This document shows positions 36,389 through 46,005 of a stretch of DNA of 64,000 nucleotides, in pieces. The DNA comes from Streptomyces scabichelini. GTDB taxonomy: Bacteria; Actinomycetota; Actinomycetes; Streptomycetales; Streptomycetaceae. Each line of letters starts with the position of its first letter. Position 1 is the first letter of the stretch. Position numbers and translations under genes: made by a program. Under the pieces are notes generated by a model, which did no database searches, was not told where the DNA came from, and saw only the letters and a program-made list of their open reading frames with translations. The DNA is taken from NCBI RefSeq assembly GCF_011045015.1, contig NZ_JAAKZY010000030.1:1-64000 (forward strand), in the 5' to 3' direction.

Positions 36389-37254
36389 CTGCCGCTGCCT
36401 TCTTCCAGATCTTCCAGAATCGACGTGAAGAAATCCTTGACGGGTTCGAGGACGTACATCGCCTCGTGGCCCACGCCCGGCACGACGTCGAAGCGCACCG
36501 GTATCCCGTGCCGCTCGAAGTCCGCGCTCAGTGCCTTCAGCCGCTCCAGCCGGGTCCGGCCATGGGCATCGGCACCGTCCATCCAGTTCGAGTCGCCGAC
36601 GTTGTTGATCTCCCAGGTCTCGGTGTCCTCGGAGCCGACGACCATCTGCACCGGTACGTCCCGCAGCTCCGCGAGCCGCGGCGGCCGGCCGAACTTCTCC
36701 TCGAAGCCCTTGAGCCCCACCCACCAGGGCCGCTCGGAGTCCAGGTGGGTGATCCGCCCCGGGGCACCGATGGAGAGGCCGCTCAGCCGGTCCGGGTGCA
36801 GATAGGCGAAACGGTGGACGAACTGCCCGCCGCCGGAGAAGCCGTGCAGCAGGAACCGGGAGGTGTCCGTGTTCCAGCGGGCACCGGCCTCCGCGACGAT
36901 CTCCAGCAGGACCTGGTCGTAGCGGATGTCGCCGTACTCGAGGAACTTGAAGTTGTGGAGGTCGTCCGGGTCGCCGATGCCCGCGGGAAACAGCGGGCAC
37001 AGCACCAGACAGCCGTGCCGCTCGCCCCACTCGGCGAAGTTGTCGCGGTACTGGGGGCCACGTCGGCCCGTACCGTGCTGGAGCACCGCGAGCGGCAGCG
37101 GGGCGCCGTCCGGGTCGTGTGCGCTCGGCACATAGGCACAGAACGAGAAGCGCTGATCGAAGCGCGAGGCGAAGACCGTGGTCGCGCCCCCCGAGTAGTA
37201 CTGACTCGGATGCGCGGGCCCGCCCCGCTCCGAGGGCCGTACGTAACCGGCCAC
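36385..37254 (-). CDS. Alpha/beta hydrolase (PHB-depolymerase/esterase-like), TTT-associated
   Basis: A 289-aa hydrolase with nucleophile elbow HGFSGGGQ and final His in GVGHEAMYVLEP; the acid is probably in VGSEDTETW. The fold resembles PHB-depolymerase or feruloyl-esterase-like proteins, though no signal peptide is evident. The GTG start has a strong GGAGGA site; an upstream ATG would lack one. It is the first gene of the operon continuing into tctC, tctB and tctA by overlapping codons, and it faces the divergent DUF5937/ArsR regulator. It may act on an ester of the carboxylate that the transporter imports. Confidence 0.82.
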   Translation of the reverse strand: MAGYVRPSERGGPAHPSQYYSGGATTVFASRFDQRFSFCAYVPSAHDPDGAPLPLAVLQHGTGRRGPQYRDNFAEWGERHGCLVLCPLFPAGIGDPDDLHNFKFLEYGDIRYDQVLLEIVAEAGARWNTDTSRFLLHGFSGGGQFVHRFAYLHPDRLSGLSIGAPGRITHLDSERPWWVGLKGFEEKFGRPPRLAELRDVPVQMVVGSEDTETWEINNVGDSNWMDGADAHGRTRLERLKALSADFERHGIPVRFDVVPGVGHEAMYVLEPVKDFFTSILEDLEEGSGR

Positions 37255-37318
37255 TTGTCCTCCAAACCGCAGGTCAACAGGGATTCGAGGGATGAGTCTG
37301 CGAACTTGCCGGGGGCCG

Positions 37319-37333
37319 GACAACAAGATTGTC
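37319..37333. promoter_or_regulatory. Candidate operator between hydrolase-tct operon and ArsR-type gene
   Basis: GACAACAAGATTGTC is an inverted repeat (GACAA/TTGTC, 5-base centre) in the 101-bp divergent intergenic region, 23 bp before the regulator's ATG. Its position fits an autoregulatory operator. The arms are short, so it could be chance. Confidence 0.3.
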
Positions 37334-37355
37334 GCCAAGGCGGTAACACTGGGGG

Positions 37356-38417
37356 ATGGCCGTGACCCTGCACATTGACGCGGCGAGACCGGAGTGGATC
37401 ACCGTCCGGCCCTCGCCGCTCGCGGAGTTGTGCGCCGCGCTGCACGCCCTGGACGAGCCGGGACACCACCCGGCGAGCCAGTCGTGGGTGTCCGCCGTGC
37501 ACAGCGGCGTCACCGGGGACCTGCTCACCCGCGCGACGGTGTGGGCGCCGCTGTGGGGCGCCTTCCGGGCGCGCTATCTACTCCCCCTCACGGCCGGTGC
37601 TGAGCGCTCGCTCGGCGCCGAGCTCGACGGCATCGCGCGCCTGCCGCTCGACGCCTTCACCGCCCTGACCGTGCAGGCCCTGATCGGCAAGAACCCCACC
37701 TCGGGCGAACCGCCGCAGGACCCCGCGGCTGTGCTGCCGCGGCTTCGGCTCATTTCGTTGGGGCGCTACGACCTGGGCCTGCGGCTGATCGAGGATCCGG
37801 CCCGGTTCCGGGGCGAGTTGCTGGACTTCCTCGCCGCCTTCGCCGCCGCGGCCTTCGACGAGGAGTGGCGGCGGGTACGGGCGGCGGTGGATCCCGATGT
37901 GCAGACCCGGCTGCGGCAGCTGCGGCTGCGCGGCGTCACCGGGGCCTTCGACGGGATCGGTGCCGTGGCGGACGACCCGCCGCGGGTGGTCTTCGACAAG
38001 CTCTACCACGCGACGGTGCGGCTGGACGCGCGCATGCCGTGCGTGCTCGTGCCCAGCGCGCACGGGGACTCGCATCTGGTGGTCAAGCACGTCCCCGGTT
38101 ACGCCGTCGTCGTGCAGTATCCCGTGGTGCCCGCCGTGGAGGCTGTCCCGGTCGAGGAGATGCGCAGGCGGCTCGCCGCGCTGCAGGATCCGACACGGCT
38201 GCTGATCTGCCGCGACATCCTGCGTCATCCGGCGGCCACGGCGGAGCTGGCGGCCCGGCTGGGGATGACGTCGCCGCAGATCTCACGCCATCTGCGGCAG
38301 CTCCGCGAAGTCGGTCTGGTGTCCACGCACCGGCACGGGGCCGTCGTGTACTACCGGCTCAACGTGGACGCCATCCGGCGCCTCGGCCCGGATCTGCTGT
38401 CCGGCTTGCGCCACTGA
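37356..38417 (+). CDS. DUF5937/ArsR-family transcriptional regulator
   Basis: A 353-aa regulator with an N-terminal DUF5937 domain (about residues 1-250) of unknown ligand and a C-terminal ArsR-type winged helix (about 265-345). The latter includes RLAALQDPTRLLICRDILRH, LAARLGMTSPQISRHLRQLR and GAVVYYRLN. The domain pair is characteristic of actinobacteria. It is transcribed divergently from the hydrolase-tctCBA operon and is the most likely regulator of it. No metal-binding Cys cluster is visible, so it is not a classical metal sensor. Confidence 0.87.
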   Translation: MAVTLHIDAARPEWITVRPSPLAELCAALHALDEPGHHPASQSWVSAVHSGVTGDLLTRATVWAPLWGAFRARYLLPLTAGAERSLGAELDGIARLPLDAFTALTVQALIGKNPTSGEPPQDPAAVLPRLRLISLGRYDLGLRLIEDPARFRGELLDFLAAFAAAAFDEEWRRVRAAVDPDVQTRLRQLRLRGVTGAFDGIGAVADDPPRVVFDKLYHATVRLDARMPCVLVPSAHGDSHLVVKHVPGYAVVVQYPVVPAVEAVPVEEMRRRLAALQDPTRLLICRDILRHPAATAELAARLGMTSPQISRHLRQLREVGLVSTHRHGAVVYYRLNVDAIRRLGPDLLSGLRH

Positions 38418-38595
38418 AGCACAGCCGGGCCTGCGCTCTTGGGCTCAGCCGAAACGGACTCGCCCGTCGGCGCCCACGCGGGTCGGCGGAGCACTTCCGC
38501 GGGAAGCCGATCAGCCGGGCACGCACGCGCTCCGGCGACGTCACCAGGTCGTACGCCAGCCCCGCGCCGGAACGACCGCCGCTCGCACTGCGTGA

Positions 38596-39363
38596 CGTAC
38601 CGTCCTGCGGGACCTGGCCCGCTTCCTTACCGAGCACCGCGGCAAGGACGACTGGGCCCTGGTCGACGTGCACGATGTCGAAGCCTTCCTGGCCACCGTG
38701 CCCAAGGCCCGCAAGCGGCGGCTGGTGGTGTTGCGGCAGTGCTTCCGCTTCGCCCACTCCGGACACATCGTGCTGATCGACCCGACCCGCACCCTGATGG
38801 TGAAGGAGCCGAACGGTTTCCGCGGCCGCACTCTCGCCCTCGACCAGCGGCGCGAACTCTTCCGCCGCTGGACCACCAGCGACGGCGTTCACCCGCATGA
38901 GGCCCTGCTTGGCATACTCGCCCTGCTGCACGGCGCCGCCAGCACGAAGGTCCGGATGCTGCAGGTCGCCGACCTCGACCCGGCGGCTCATACGATCCGG
39001 CTCGGCAAGCGACCCCATCCCGTCCCGCTCGATCCTGCCTCCTGGACGGTGCTTGAGCGGTGCCTGGCCCATCGTGCGGCATGGCCCACGGCCAACCCGC
39101 ACGTGGTGGTCACCAAAGGAACCAAGGCCGGGCGAAACCCGGCCTCAACTGCCTACCTGTCCCACGTTCTTGACGACTGGGGGTATCCGCACCGGATGAT
39201 CCGCAGTACCCGACTCGTCGACCTGGTCAACACCATGAACCCCAAACTCGTCGCAGCCGCCTTCGGCATGGACCCGCAGGCCTCCCTGATCTACCTCGCC
39301 GATCATGCCGTTGCTGGACTGGTGAAGAGGCGATGTTCCGTGCCTGCGCTGTTCGGGGCCTGA
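38596..39363 (+). pseudogene. Tyrosine recombinase-like gene, N-terminally truncated
   Basis: Homology begins immediately after an in-frame TGA (DLARFLTEHRGKDDWALVDV) and runs to a natural C-terminus. The core has LLHGAASTKVRMLQVADLD (first catalytic Arg region), RMIRSTRLVDLVNTMNPKLV (H/R region partly altered) and AAFGMDPQASLIYLADH with the Tyr. This is the C-terminal two-thirds of the large recombinases found in actinobacterial transposable elements. The N-terminal part is gone. A GTG-started 231-aa product from 38668 is possible but would lack the arm-binding region. Confidence 0.6.
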
Positions 39364-39586
39364 GGACTTCGTACTGGAGACGGGCTCCTGGGGTATCGGC
39401 ACGGAGCAGCGCCGAGCGGCGGGTGGCCTCCGGGGCGGCGACGAGTTCGCTCAAGGTGCCCACCTGCGATGGCGCTTCGATACGTCTGCCAGGGCCCGAA
39501 CGCTTCGCGGGGCAAATTCCCGGGAAGGCAGGGCGCCAGGGGCGCCCACTACTCGTCGGTCAGCAGGCGCATGCGCCCGCTCGTGG

Positions 39587-40050
39587 TCACCGAGTGCACT
39601 GACGAGCCGTCATGAAATGCCGAGGCTGAAGGGCGTCGATGTTCCCGATGAATTCGAGAATGGCCTTGGCCAACTCCGCAGGGCCTTCCATCGCGGCATA
39701 GTGCCCTACACCGTCGAGTGACACCGAGCTCACTTCGGTTGCTGCCGCTTGGGACACGGTGTCAGCTGTGAAGGGTCCTCCGCCCGCGCCGACCGCGAGT
39801 ACAGGCACGGTCAGGCCGTGCGTGTCGGCAAGAGCCTTGATCTCTGGCCCCTCCCTCGGCATCGACTGGTATAGGCCGATCGCTCCGCGCCAGCCGTCGG
39901 GGCGCGAGTAGGTGCGGGCGAACTCCTCGATGTCGGTGTCGGTAGTGGCTCCTGGGGTCGCGCTCGATGCGGGGAATGCGAACTCTCCCAGGAATTCCCG
40001 TTCGCGGCCGGCCAGGCGGGTGGCCACGGCTCGGTGCCGCAGCGGTCTTG
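39587..40050 (-). pseudogene. Alpha/beta hydrolase C-terminal half
   Basis: The minus strand encodes [46 protein letters not shown] and the His block [20 protein letters not shown]. This is the cap and C-terminal half of an epoxide-hydrolase/haloalkane-dehalogenase-like enzyme. The N-terminal half with the nucleophile is absent; sequence upstream of 40050 is unrelated. It lies downstream of the oxidase-like gene in the same direction. Confidence 0.7.
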
Positions 40051-40174
40051 CGTGACTGCCCGCGGGGTCCGCTTCAGCCACCTCGCCGAAGACCGGACGA
40101 GCGAGCCCGGCATTCGTCAGGCAGTGCGCCAAGGCATAAGGGGACAGCCCGGCCCGATCCTGAACTCAGAGGTC

Positions 40175-43100
40175 TCAAACTCCATTGCCGCGGAGCTCAA
40201 TGACGTGCGGGGTGTCCTGGGCGTTCGTACTGATCTTGAGGTTGCCGACGTGCGTACCTGGACTCTTCGGTGTGAACCTGATGTCGACGGTGCGAGATTC
40301 ACCATTGCGCAGGACGGCGCCTGTGAACCCGTCCGACTCCTTGAAGAAGTCGTCCGAAGCGCCGCCGTTTTCGACGCCTGCCTGGGCCACGACCAGCGGC
40401 CAGTCACCGGTGTTGGTCAGCCGTACGGTCTGGGGCGGCCCAGTGGTGGCAACCGCCCGGTCACCGAAGTCGAGGTTCGCACTGCTGACCGCGGCGTGCG
40501 GCGCGGCGCCGGTTCCCGACAGCGGAGCGGTGTGGTGCCGACCGTGGTCGTCGGTCACCACTACTTCGCCGGTGCGGATGCCTTCCACGGTGGGAAGAAA
40601 GATCACCCTGATCCGGCAGTACTGATTCGGGCCCAGCACATCGCAGAAGTGGTCGTGCCGGAAGTCGCCGGTGACCGAGACGCCCACGACCCTCAGCGTG
40701 GTGTTCCCGGTGTTGGTCAGCAACAGGTCCTGGCGTGCGCTGAAGCTGCCGACCATCTGCGGACCGAAGGCCAGATCCGGCGGATCGAAGGCCACGATCG
40801 TGCCGAGACCGGTGCCGGTCACCTGCACCGGCAGCGCGGCCACCGGCGTGTCGCAGGTAACCACGATCTGGGCATCCCGCACACCGATCGCCGTCGGCCG
40901 GAACACCACGTCGATCTCACAGGAGTCACCGGCCGCCAACGGCCCTGTGGTGCAGGCTTGTTGCACCGCGTAGTCATCCTTGGCGGGCCCGGCGGTCTCC
41001 ACGGCGTTCACGGTGATCGGACCAGCCGAGTTGTTGGTCAGGGTCACCCTCTGCGGCGCACTGGTGCTGTAGATCGGTTGTGCCGGAAACGCGAGCGCGG
41101 TGGGGTTGGTGCCGCAATCGGGTGCCGGGATGCCCGTACCGGTGAGCGCGACTGTGCGAGGGCTGCCGCCCGCGTTGTCGACGATCCGCAGTTCGGCACC
41201 GCGGACACCGGACGCAGTAGGCGTGAAGGTCAGGCTGATCGTGCACCCTCCCTCGGGCGGGATGATCTTCTGGTTGCAGTGATCATCGGTGACGCGGAAG
41301 TTGTCGGCATCCGGCCCGACGATGTCCACGCCGGAGATCTCCAGATCGGTCACGCCGTCGTTGCCGATCTGCACCGTTCGGGCCAGGCCATGAGTGCCGA
41401 GCGGCTGAGGGCCGAAGTCGAGGGCGGCCGGAGACAGCGTCGTGATCGGGGCGGCCACTCCGACGCCCTCCAGTGCGACGGTGGCCGGACCGTCCAGCGT
41501 TCCGCCGTCGACGACGAGCACGCCGGCCAGCGGACCGGGGTGCCCAGGAGCGAAGATGAGGTTGACGGTGATGTCTGCCCCGGGCGGTACGTCGTCCACA
41601 GGTATCGGCGTGGTGATGCGCCAGTCCGTCGTGGCGGTGAGGCTCGTGATGTGCAGGGGCCGGGAGCCGCTGTTGGTCACGGTCAACTGCTGCGCCGGGC
41701 TCGCCGTCCGGATCAGCTGCGGATTGAAGACGAGCGTCTCGGGCGCCACGTCGATACGCGGTCCTGCCCCGACCGCGCCGAGCGTGAGCGTATGGCGGCT
41801 GGTGAACCTGGACGGCGCGGGTGAGCTGCCGGCGATCAGGACGAGTACCGCCTCCGCCCGGCCGATGGCACGCGGGGAGAACGCCACGTTGAACTGACGC
41901 GATCCGCCGGCCGGGACGTGCCGGTCGGGTAACACCGGGGGCACGCTGAAGCCTCGTGAGCCGTCGTCGCCCTCGAAGAGCAAGTCGTCGACGGTGGCAT
42001 CGATAGTCCCCCGGTTACGGACGATCACGCTGCGGATCGCCGTGGTGCCCGCCTCGACTTCCCCGAACTCGACGTTCTGCCCGGGCAGCGCAGGCGCGAG
42101 TTCCATCTCGAAGCCGATCACGTCGGCGCGTACGTTGACGTAGAAGCCGCCCAGGTCCGGTGCGTTCGTGTTCAGCCACAGGGTGCCCGTATGCGGCCCC
42201 ATCTCCGTGGGCGTGAACTTCAGCTCCGCCATGGTGAAAGCGCCTGGCTGGGCCGGCGAACCGAGGATGACCACCTCCACGTTCTTCTTCCGGCCGCGCG
42301 TTCCGAGAAGGGGCGAGTCGGGCTCGTCCTCCGTAAGGAAGTAACCGGTCAGGCGAGGGGTATGGATGCGTAGCCCTCCGACCCCGACGTTCTTGCACAC
42401 CACCTGCGCTCTCCTGGACGTTCCGACATCGACTGTGCCGAAGTCCAGGACGGGGGCAGGCACCGCCGTGACATCCGTTCCCACCGGGATGTCGGGCTCG
42501 ATTCCAGCAGTGGGGGGACGCACCCAGACCTCGGCCAATGGGTACTCCGCCAGCAGTTGGACGAACCGGCCCACCGATGGCGTGCCCGCGCCGTCGAGCA
42601 GAAACAGGAGGTAGTAGCCGGGCGGCGCCGCATACCCGTTCGGCGGCATCCGCACTGTGAGCGAGTCCCCGCTCCGACGTGTGATCTGGAGGGAGAGGAA
42701 TCGCTGGTCCGGATTGAACGCATGAGTGGCCGAGCTGCAACGGATCAGGTGCGCCCGCTGGATGTCAGCCGCGTCGGGCGTGGCCACCCGGAACAACTGG
42801 CCGTGCCCGGCCCCGATGAGTGTCTTGCCGATGACCGGCCGCGGAGCGGGAACGACTGCACCGTTGTCGTCCCGGGTGAAGAGGTATGGGGGCGAGTAGA
42901 CCTCGATCCTCAGCTCCCGCGCGTCTCCGAGATTCGGATCATCCTTGCGGGCCCCGCCGTGATTGCGGTCGCTGTCGTGGTTGGACCCCGCGATCCAGAC
43001 CCGTCCATCAGCAAGCAGCAGCGCCACCGAGTGATACACCCGCGAGATACGGTCGGGTGACCCGGACAACCGTACCCAGGTGTCGCTCTCCGGGAGATAG

Positions 43101-44173
43101 CGCTCTGCCCAGTGCACTCCTGAGGAGTCCGCGCCGCCCCCGAAGACCGGGAGGCGCTCCGAGGTCGCTCCGCCCACCACCAGTACGGACGCGTCGGGCA
43201 GCAACACGGCGTTGGCGTACGGGCGATCCGGATCGTTGGGGCGCCGTCGCGGGCCTGTCGCCCGCCAGCCGAGATGGGAGTTGTTCGGCTCGAAGAACCG
43301 GGGCTGGCGTTGACCGCAGATGAGGATCCGCGCCCCGGAATACGGCGGATGCATGGGGAGGAGCACCGAGGGAAACGCCGAACGGGCATAGATGTGAAGA
43401 GGCTGCGTTGCATCGAAGCCGAACAACGGGGGCGAGCCGAGATCAGCGGTCGTACGCCCCGCGATGTCGATGTTCCGGATTCTGCGCTCACCGTCGACCC
43501 GCAGTGGCGTGGACGAAAAGATGCGCCCGTCCGGCAGCTGGTGGAGCCGGGGGTAGTAGACCATGGGGCGGATTTGGATCCCAAAAATGCTGGTGACGCC
43601 ACCCGTGTCCTGGAGCGGCGGACTGGTGGGCCAGGGTGCGGACCAGGTTCCGTCGGCCGGGTCGAAGATCTCGACGAGCGTGTTCTCATGCGGCGCGCTC
43701 CTCTCGCCGCTGTGGCCGCTGAGTACGAGGACGCGCCCGTCGGCGACGGTCACACAGGTCGGATACCAGCGTCCGCCGGCCATGGGGCGGGCCGGCCGCC
43801 AGCGCTCGGACCTCCAGTCGAAGACGATGGCCGAGTTGATTCCTGTGAAGTGACCGGCCTGTGCGTGAATCGGGTCGGCCGTGTTCTCGTAGTGGGCGGT
43901 CCCGCCGGCGACGAAGACGTCACCGCTGGGCAGCATGCAATGACCAGCACAGAACAGATCGTCTGTGAGCCGGCCGCCAGCCCTTCTGACCCGGTTGTCG
44001 GCCGGATCCCACAGCCGGGTGGCGTCGATCCGACTCGCAGGATCCGGGGGCTCCTCATCGTGCTCGGAACCACTGAAGAAGAGCACCTTTCCGGACGGCA
44101 GCAGTGCCGCGTGGACGGCGAGAATCTCGGAGTTGCGAGTGACGAGTTCCCAACTTCCTTGTCCAGCAGGCAT
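40175..44173 (-). CDS. Galactose-oxidase/GlxA-like copper-radical oxidase with seven Ig-like repeats
   Basis: A 1332-aa protein. Residues 1-450 are a kelch-type beta-propeller with the full copper-radical oxidase set: Cys75 (LFCAGHC), Tyr137 (RWYPTC), Tyr380-His381 (SRVYHSVALLLADGR) and His484 (SATHAFNPDQ), the last in the DUF1929 domain (about 440-545). Then come about seven choice-of-anchor-D (ASPM-SPD2-Hydin) repeats, each marked by L-x-F-G and a TNTG/TNSG turn, to residue 1332. No signal peptide or membrane anchor is visible (MPAGQGSWELVTRNSEILAV), although such oxidases normally act outside the cell. It is divergent from the regulator-led cluster at 44.8-53.4 kb. Confidence 0.85.
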   Translation of the reverse strand: MPAGQGSWELVTRNSEILAVHAALLPSGKVLFFSGSEHDEEPPDPASRIDATRLWDPADNRVRRAGGRLTDDLFCAGHCMLPSGDVFVAGGTAHYENTADPIHAQAGHFTGINSAIVFDWRSERWRPARPMAGGRWYPTCVTVADGRVLVLSGHSGERSAPHENTLVEIFDPADGTWSAPWPTSPPLQDTGGVTSIFGIQIRPMVYYPRLHQLPDGRIFSSTPLRVDGERRIRNIDIAGRTTADLGSPPLFGFDATQPLHIYARSAFPSVLLPMHPPYSGARILICGQRQPRFFEPNNSHLGWRATGPRRRPNDPDRPYANAVLLPDASVLVVGGATSERLPVFGGGADSSGVHWAERYLPESDTWVRLSGSPDRISRVYHSVALLLADGRVWIAGSNHDSDRNHGGARKDDPNLGDARELRIEVYSPPYLFTRDDNGAVVPAPRPVIGKTLIGAGHGQLFRVATPDAADIQRAHLIRCSSATHAFNPDQRFLSLQITRRSGDSLTVRMPPNGYAAPPGYYLLFLLDGAGTPSVGRFVQLLAEYPLAEVWVRPPTAGIEPDIPVGTDVTAVPAPVLDFGTVDVGTSRRAQVVCKNVGVGGLRIHTPRLTGYFLTEDEPDSPLLGTRGRKKNVEVVILGSPAQPGAFTMAELKFTPTEMGPHTGTLWLNTNAPDLGGFYVNVRADVIGFEMELAPALPGQNVEFGEVEAGTTAIRSVIVRNRGTIDATVDDLLFEGDDGSRGFSVPPVLPDRHVPAGGSRQFNVAFSPRAIGRAEAVLVLIAGSSPAPSRFTSRHTLTLGAVGAGPRIDVAPETLVFNPQLIRTASPAQQLTVTNSGSRPLHITSLTATTDWRITTPIPVDDVPPGADITVNLIFAPGHPGPLAGVLVVDGGTLDGPATVALEGVGVAAPITTLSPAALDFGPQPLGTHGLARTVQIGNDGVTDLEISGVDIVGPDADNFRVTDDHCNQKIIPPEGGCTISLTFTPTASGVRGAELRIVDNAGGSPRTVALTGTGIPAPDCGTNPTALAFPAQPIYSTSAPQRVTLTNNSAGPITVNAVETAGPAKDDYAVQQACTTGPLAAGDSCEIDVVFRPTAIGVRDAQIVVTCDTPVAALPVQVTGTGLGTIVAFDPPDLAFGPQMVGSFSARQDLLLTNTGNTTLRVVGVSVTGDFRHDHFCDVLGPNQYCRIRVIFLPTVEGIRTGEVVVTDDHGRHHTAPLSGTGAAPHAAVSSANLDFGDRAVATTGPPQTVRLTNTGDWPLVVAQAGVENGGASDDFFKESDGFTGAVLRNGESRTVDIRFTPKSPGTHVGNLKISTNAQDTPHVIELRGNGV

Positions 44174-44389
44174 GTTGTTACCTCGCCCCCCCGGGTCACC
44201 CCGTCGTGCCTCGCACGCTACGTCCAGGTCCGCACCCGTGCCAGAGTTCCGACGTGCGTATGACTCCTACGCACAAGGTGTGTCAGCTGAGTGTTTTGCT
44301 GGTCGCCCTCCCAGACAGCGTTGCGGCGCGTCGGTGGCCGTTTGCCGAACACGTCATGCGCGGGCCGCGCGGCTTACCCGCTCTTGCTG

Positions 44390-44750
44390 ACGACGGCACG
44401 GTGCGCTGTGACGGCAGTCGCCGTCACAGCGGACGGAACGAGTGTGGCGAGCGGCTACGCCGACGGCATGATGGGCCCGTGGCGCGCTGCAACCGGACGC
44501 CGGACTCCGGGCACACGCAGGTCGATCCAAGTCCCTGGTGTTCGCTCCGGACTGCACATGGCTGGCCTGCGGGCACATCGACGGTGGCGTGGTGACGTGC
44601 TGCGACGGCCGCCCAATACAGCTGTACGAACCGGCCTCCCGGGCCATCGTGTCCACGCTCACGGACCACAGGCGAGGTGCGAGCCTTGCAGTTCGCCCCA
44701 GACGGCAGGCAGCGCAATCTGCGGGACGAGGGCTTCAGAGTCGCCGAAGC
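44390..44750 (+). pseudogene. WD40-repeat protein remnant
   Basis: Shifting frames on the plus strand show decayed WD40 repeats: TAVAVTADGTSVASGYADG, then LVFAPDCTWLACGHIDGG, then VSTLTDHRR and LQFAPDGRQ. These match the repeated (S/T)-F-x-PDG-x-x-L-A-S-G and GHT-x-x-V blocks. Frames change at least twice and no start or end is left. The intact ancestor may have been a WD40 regulatory or kinase protein. Confidence 0.6.
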
Positions 44751-44780
44751 GCTCGAACACCCTCCGTACGGCCGACCCGG

Positions 44781-45608
44781 TCAGCCGGGCACGCGGAATT
44801 TCGCCGGCGGGCGGAGCCCCTCCTGATCCGACGGCACGCCGTCTCGTTGCTGCGCACGGTTGGGCCCGCCCATCGGCCGTGGTACCCGGGCGATCAGTGC
44901 GGCGGAGGGTGTCAGTTGCATCTCGTCCCACAGGAGTTGTGCGTACTGGTCGACTTGTCGGCGAGCCTCCACGACGTTGCCTTCGGCCAGGTGGATTTCG
45001 ACCAACGCGGCGCGGGCTGACTCCTGCAGGGGTTCCGCGGTGATCGCCGTGTAGGCGGCGTTGAGGGCTGGGATGAATCGACCGAGGCGACGCAGCCGGT
45101 GCGACAACGCCACGAGGGCGTGGATTCGCACTTGGTGGATGCGCTCCCGTTCCACGATCAGCCATTCCTCCTCCCAGCCGGGCAGGAGGTCTGCGACCAG
45201 GCCCGTGGTCGCGGTGTCGTCCGGTTCGAGATCGCCGTCCCCGTTGAGCAGCCGTCCGGCCTGGTCAAGGCTTCGCTCGACGTCGATCTCGACAAGTGCG
45301 CTGAGGTATACGTGCCCGCGGTCGGCGTGCACGAGACGGTCGTCGGCCTGTCGGATCCGCCAGATCGCCGTGCGCAGGCTCGCCTGGGCCCGTTGGCGTG
45401 GACCGTCACACCAGAGTTGCTCGGCCAGCGCCGTGCGGTGCTGCGACATGCCGGACGGGCGTGACAGTGCCAGGAACGCCATCACACGCTGTGCGTGGAC
45501 CGGAAGCGCCACTTCGCGCTGCCCGATGTCGAGCCGGAAGCCGTTGAGCAGGCGCACCAGCATGGGAGCCGAGCACGTTGCGGAATCGGGCCAAGGAGGG
45601 TGCGGCAT
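44781..45608 (-). CDS. BTAD-domain (SARP-like) transcriptional regulator
   Basis: A 275-aa regulator. Residues 15-105 form an OmpR/SARP winged helix (VRLLNGFRLDIGQREVALPV, TALAEQLWCD, ASLRTAIWRIRQADD). Residues 108-250 are the bacterial transcriptional activation domain with tetratricopeptide-like helices (HQVRIHALVALSHRLRRLGR, AYTAITAEPLQESARAALVE). The start has AGGAGG seven bases upstream. It is divergent from the six-gene cluster, across a 119-bp spacer containing 11-bp direct repeats of the kind SARP proteins bind. It is the likely activator of that cluster. No biosynthetic genes are present, so an antibiotic role is not implied. Confidence 0.88.
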   Translation of the reverse strand: MPHPPWPDSATCSAPMLVRLLNGFRLDIGQREVALPVHAQRVMAFLALSRPSGMSQHRTALAEQLWCDGPRQRAQASLRTAIWRIRQADDRLVHADRGHVYLSALVEIDVERSLDQAGRLLNGDGDLEPDDTATTGLVADLLPGWEEEWLIVERERIHQVRIHALVALSHRLRRLGRFIPALNAAYTAITAEPLQESARAALVEIHLAEGNVVEARRQVDQYAQLLWDEMQLTPSAALIARVPRPMGGPNRAQQRDGVPSDQEGLRPPAKFRVPG

Positions 45609-45660
45609 GTGCGCCTCCTCGCCTAGTCCGCGAACTCTATCCTCGCACCGTGTGAGGGAG

Positions 45661-45682
45661 CGTCAATCCATCGTCACTCCCT
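45661..45682. promoter_or_regulatory. 11-bp direct repeat, candidate SARP binding site
   Basis: CGTCAATCCAT is followed directly by CGTCACTCCCT, two heptamers (CGTCAAT/CGTCACT) at an 11-bp period. SARP-family activators bind direct heptamer repeats spaced 11 bp just upstream of the -10. The site lies 46 bp before the first gene of the six-gene cluster and 53 bp from the regulator start. Confidence 0.5.
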
Positions 45683-45727
45683 AACCTGTTGATGCAAGCG
45701 AGACGGGCCGTCTGGATACTCGCGGCC

Positions 45728-45937
45728 ATGGAATCCCTGCCATGGCGCGTCGTTGTCGTACGGGCCTGGCTGCACGACGGCAAGGCGGTCGTCGTACTGC
45801 TGGTGGGGGCCGAGCCGGGTTCGCCCGTGCCCGGGCGGCGTATCGCGACGGGCTCGGCGGAGGAGGCCTGTGCCGTTCTCGCCGCCGTTCTCGGGGAATT
45901 GACGGCGGACCCCACGGATCCGGACATGACCGATTGA
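45728..45937 (+). CDS. Small protein, first gene of the cluster
   Basis: A 69-aa protein (MESLPWRVVVVRAWLHDGKA, then VVVLLVGAEPGSPVPGRRIA) with a beta-strand-rich first half and an acidic C-terminus. No family recognised. It is called because it is the first frame after the divergent promoter region, lies 68 bp before the 770-aa gene in the same direction and has coding-like third-position GC. It has neither a signal peptide nor a clear membrane helix. It could be a chaperone or adaptor for a larger cluster product, which is pure inference. Confidence 0.5.
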   Translation: MESLPWRVVVVRAWLHDGKAVVVLLVGAEPGSPVPGRRIATGSAEEACAVLAAVLGELTADPTDPDMTD

Positions 45938-46005
45938 CGCGGTGCGCTACGGACGTCCCGCACGCTGTCGTCCACCTCCGCACCGGAGGGCGAGGAGGCA
46001 GGGCG

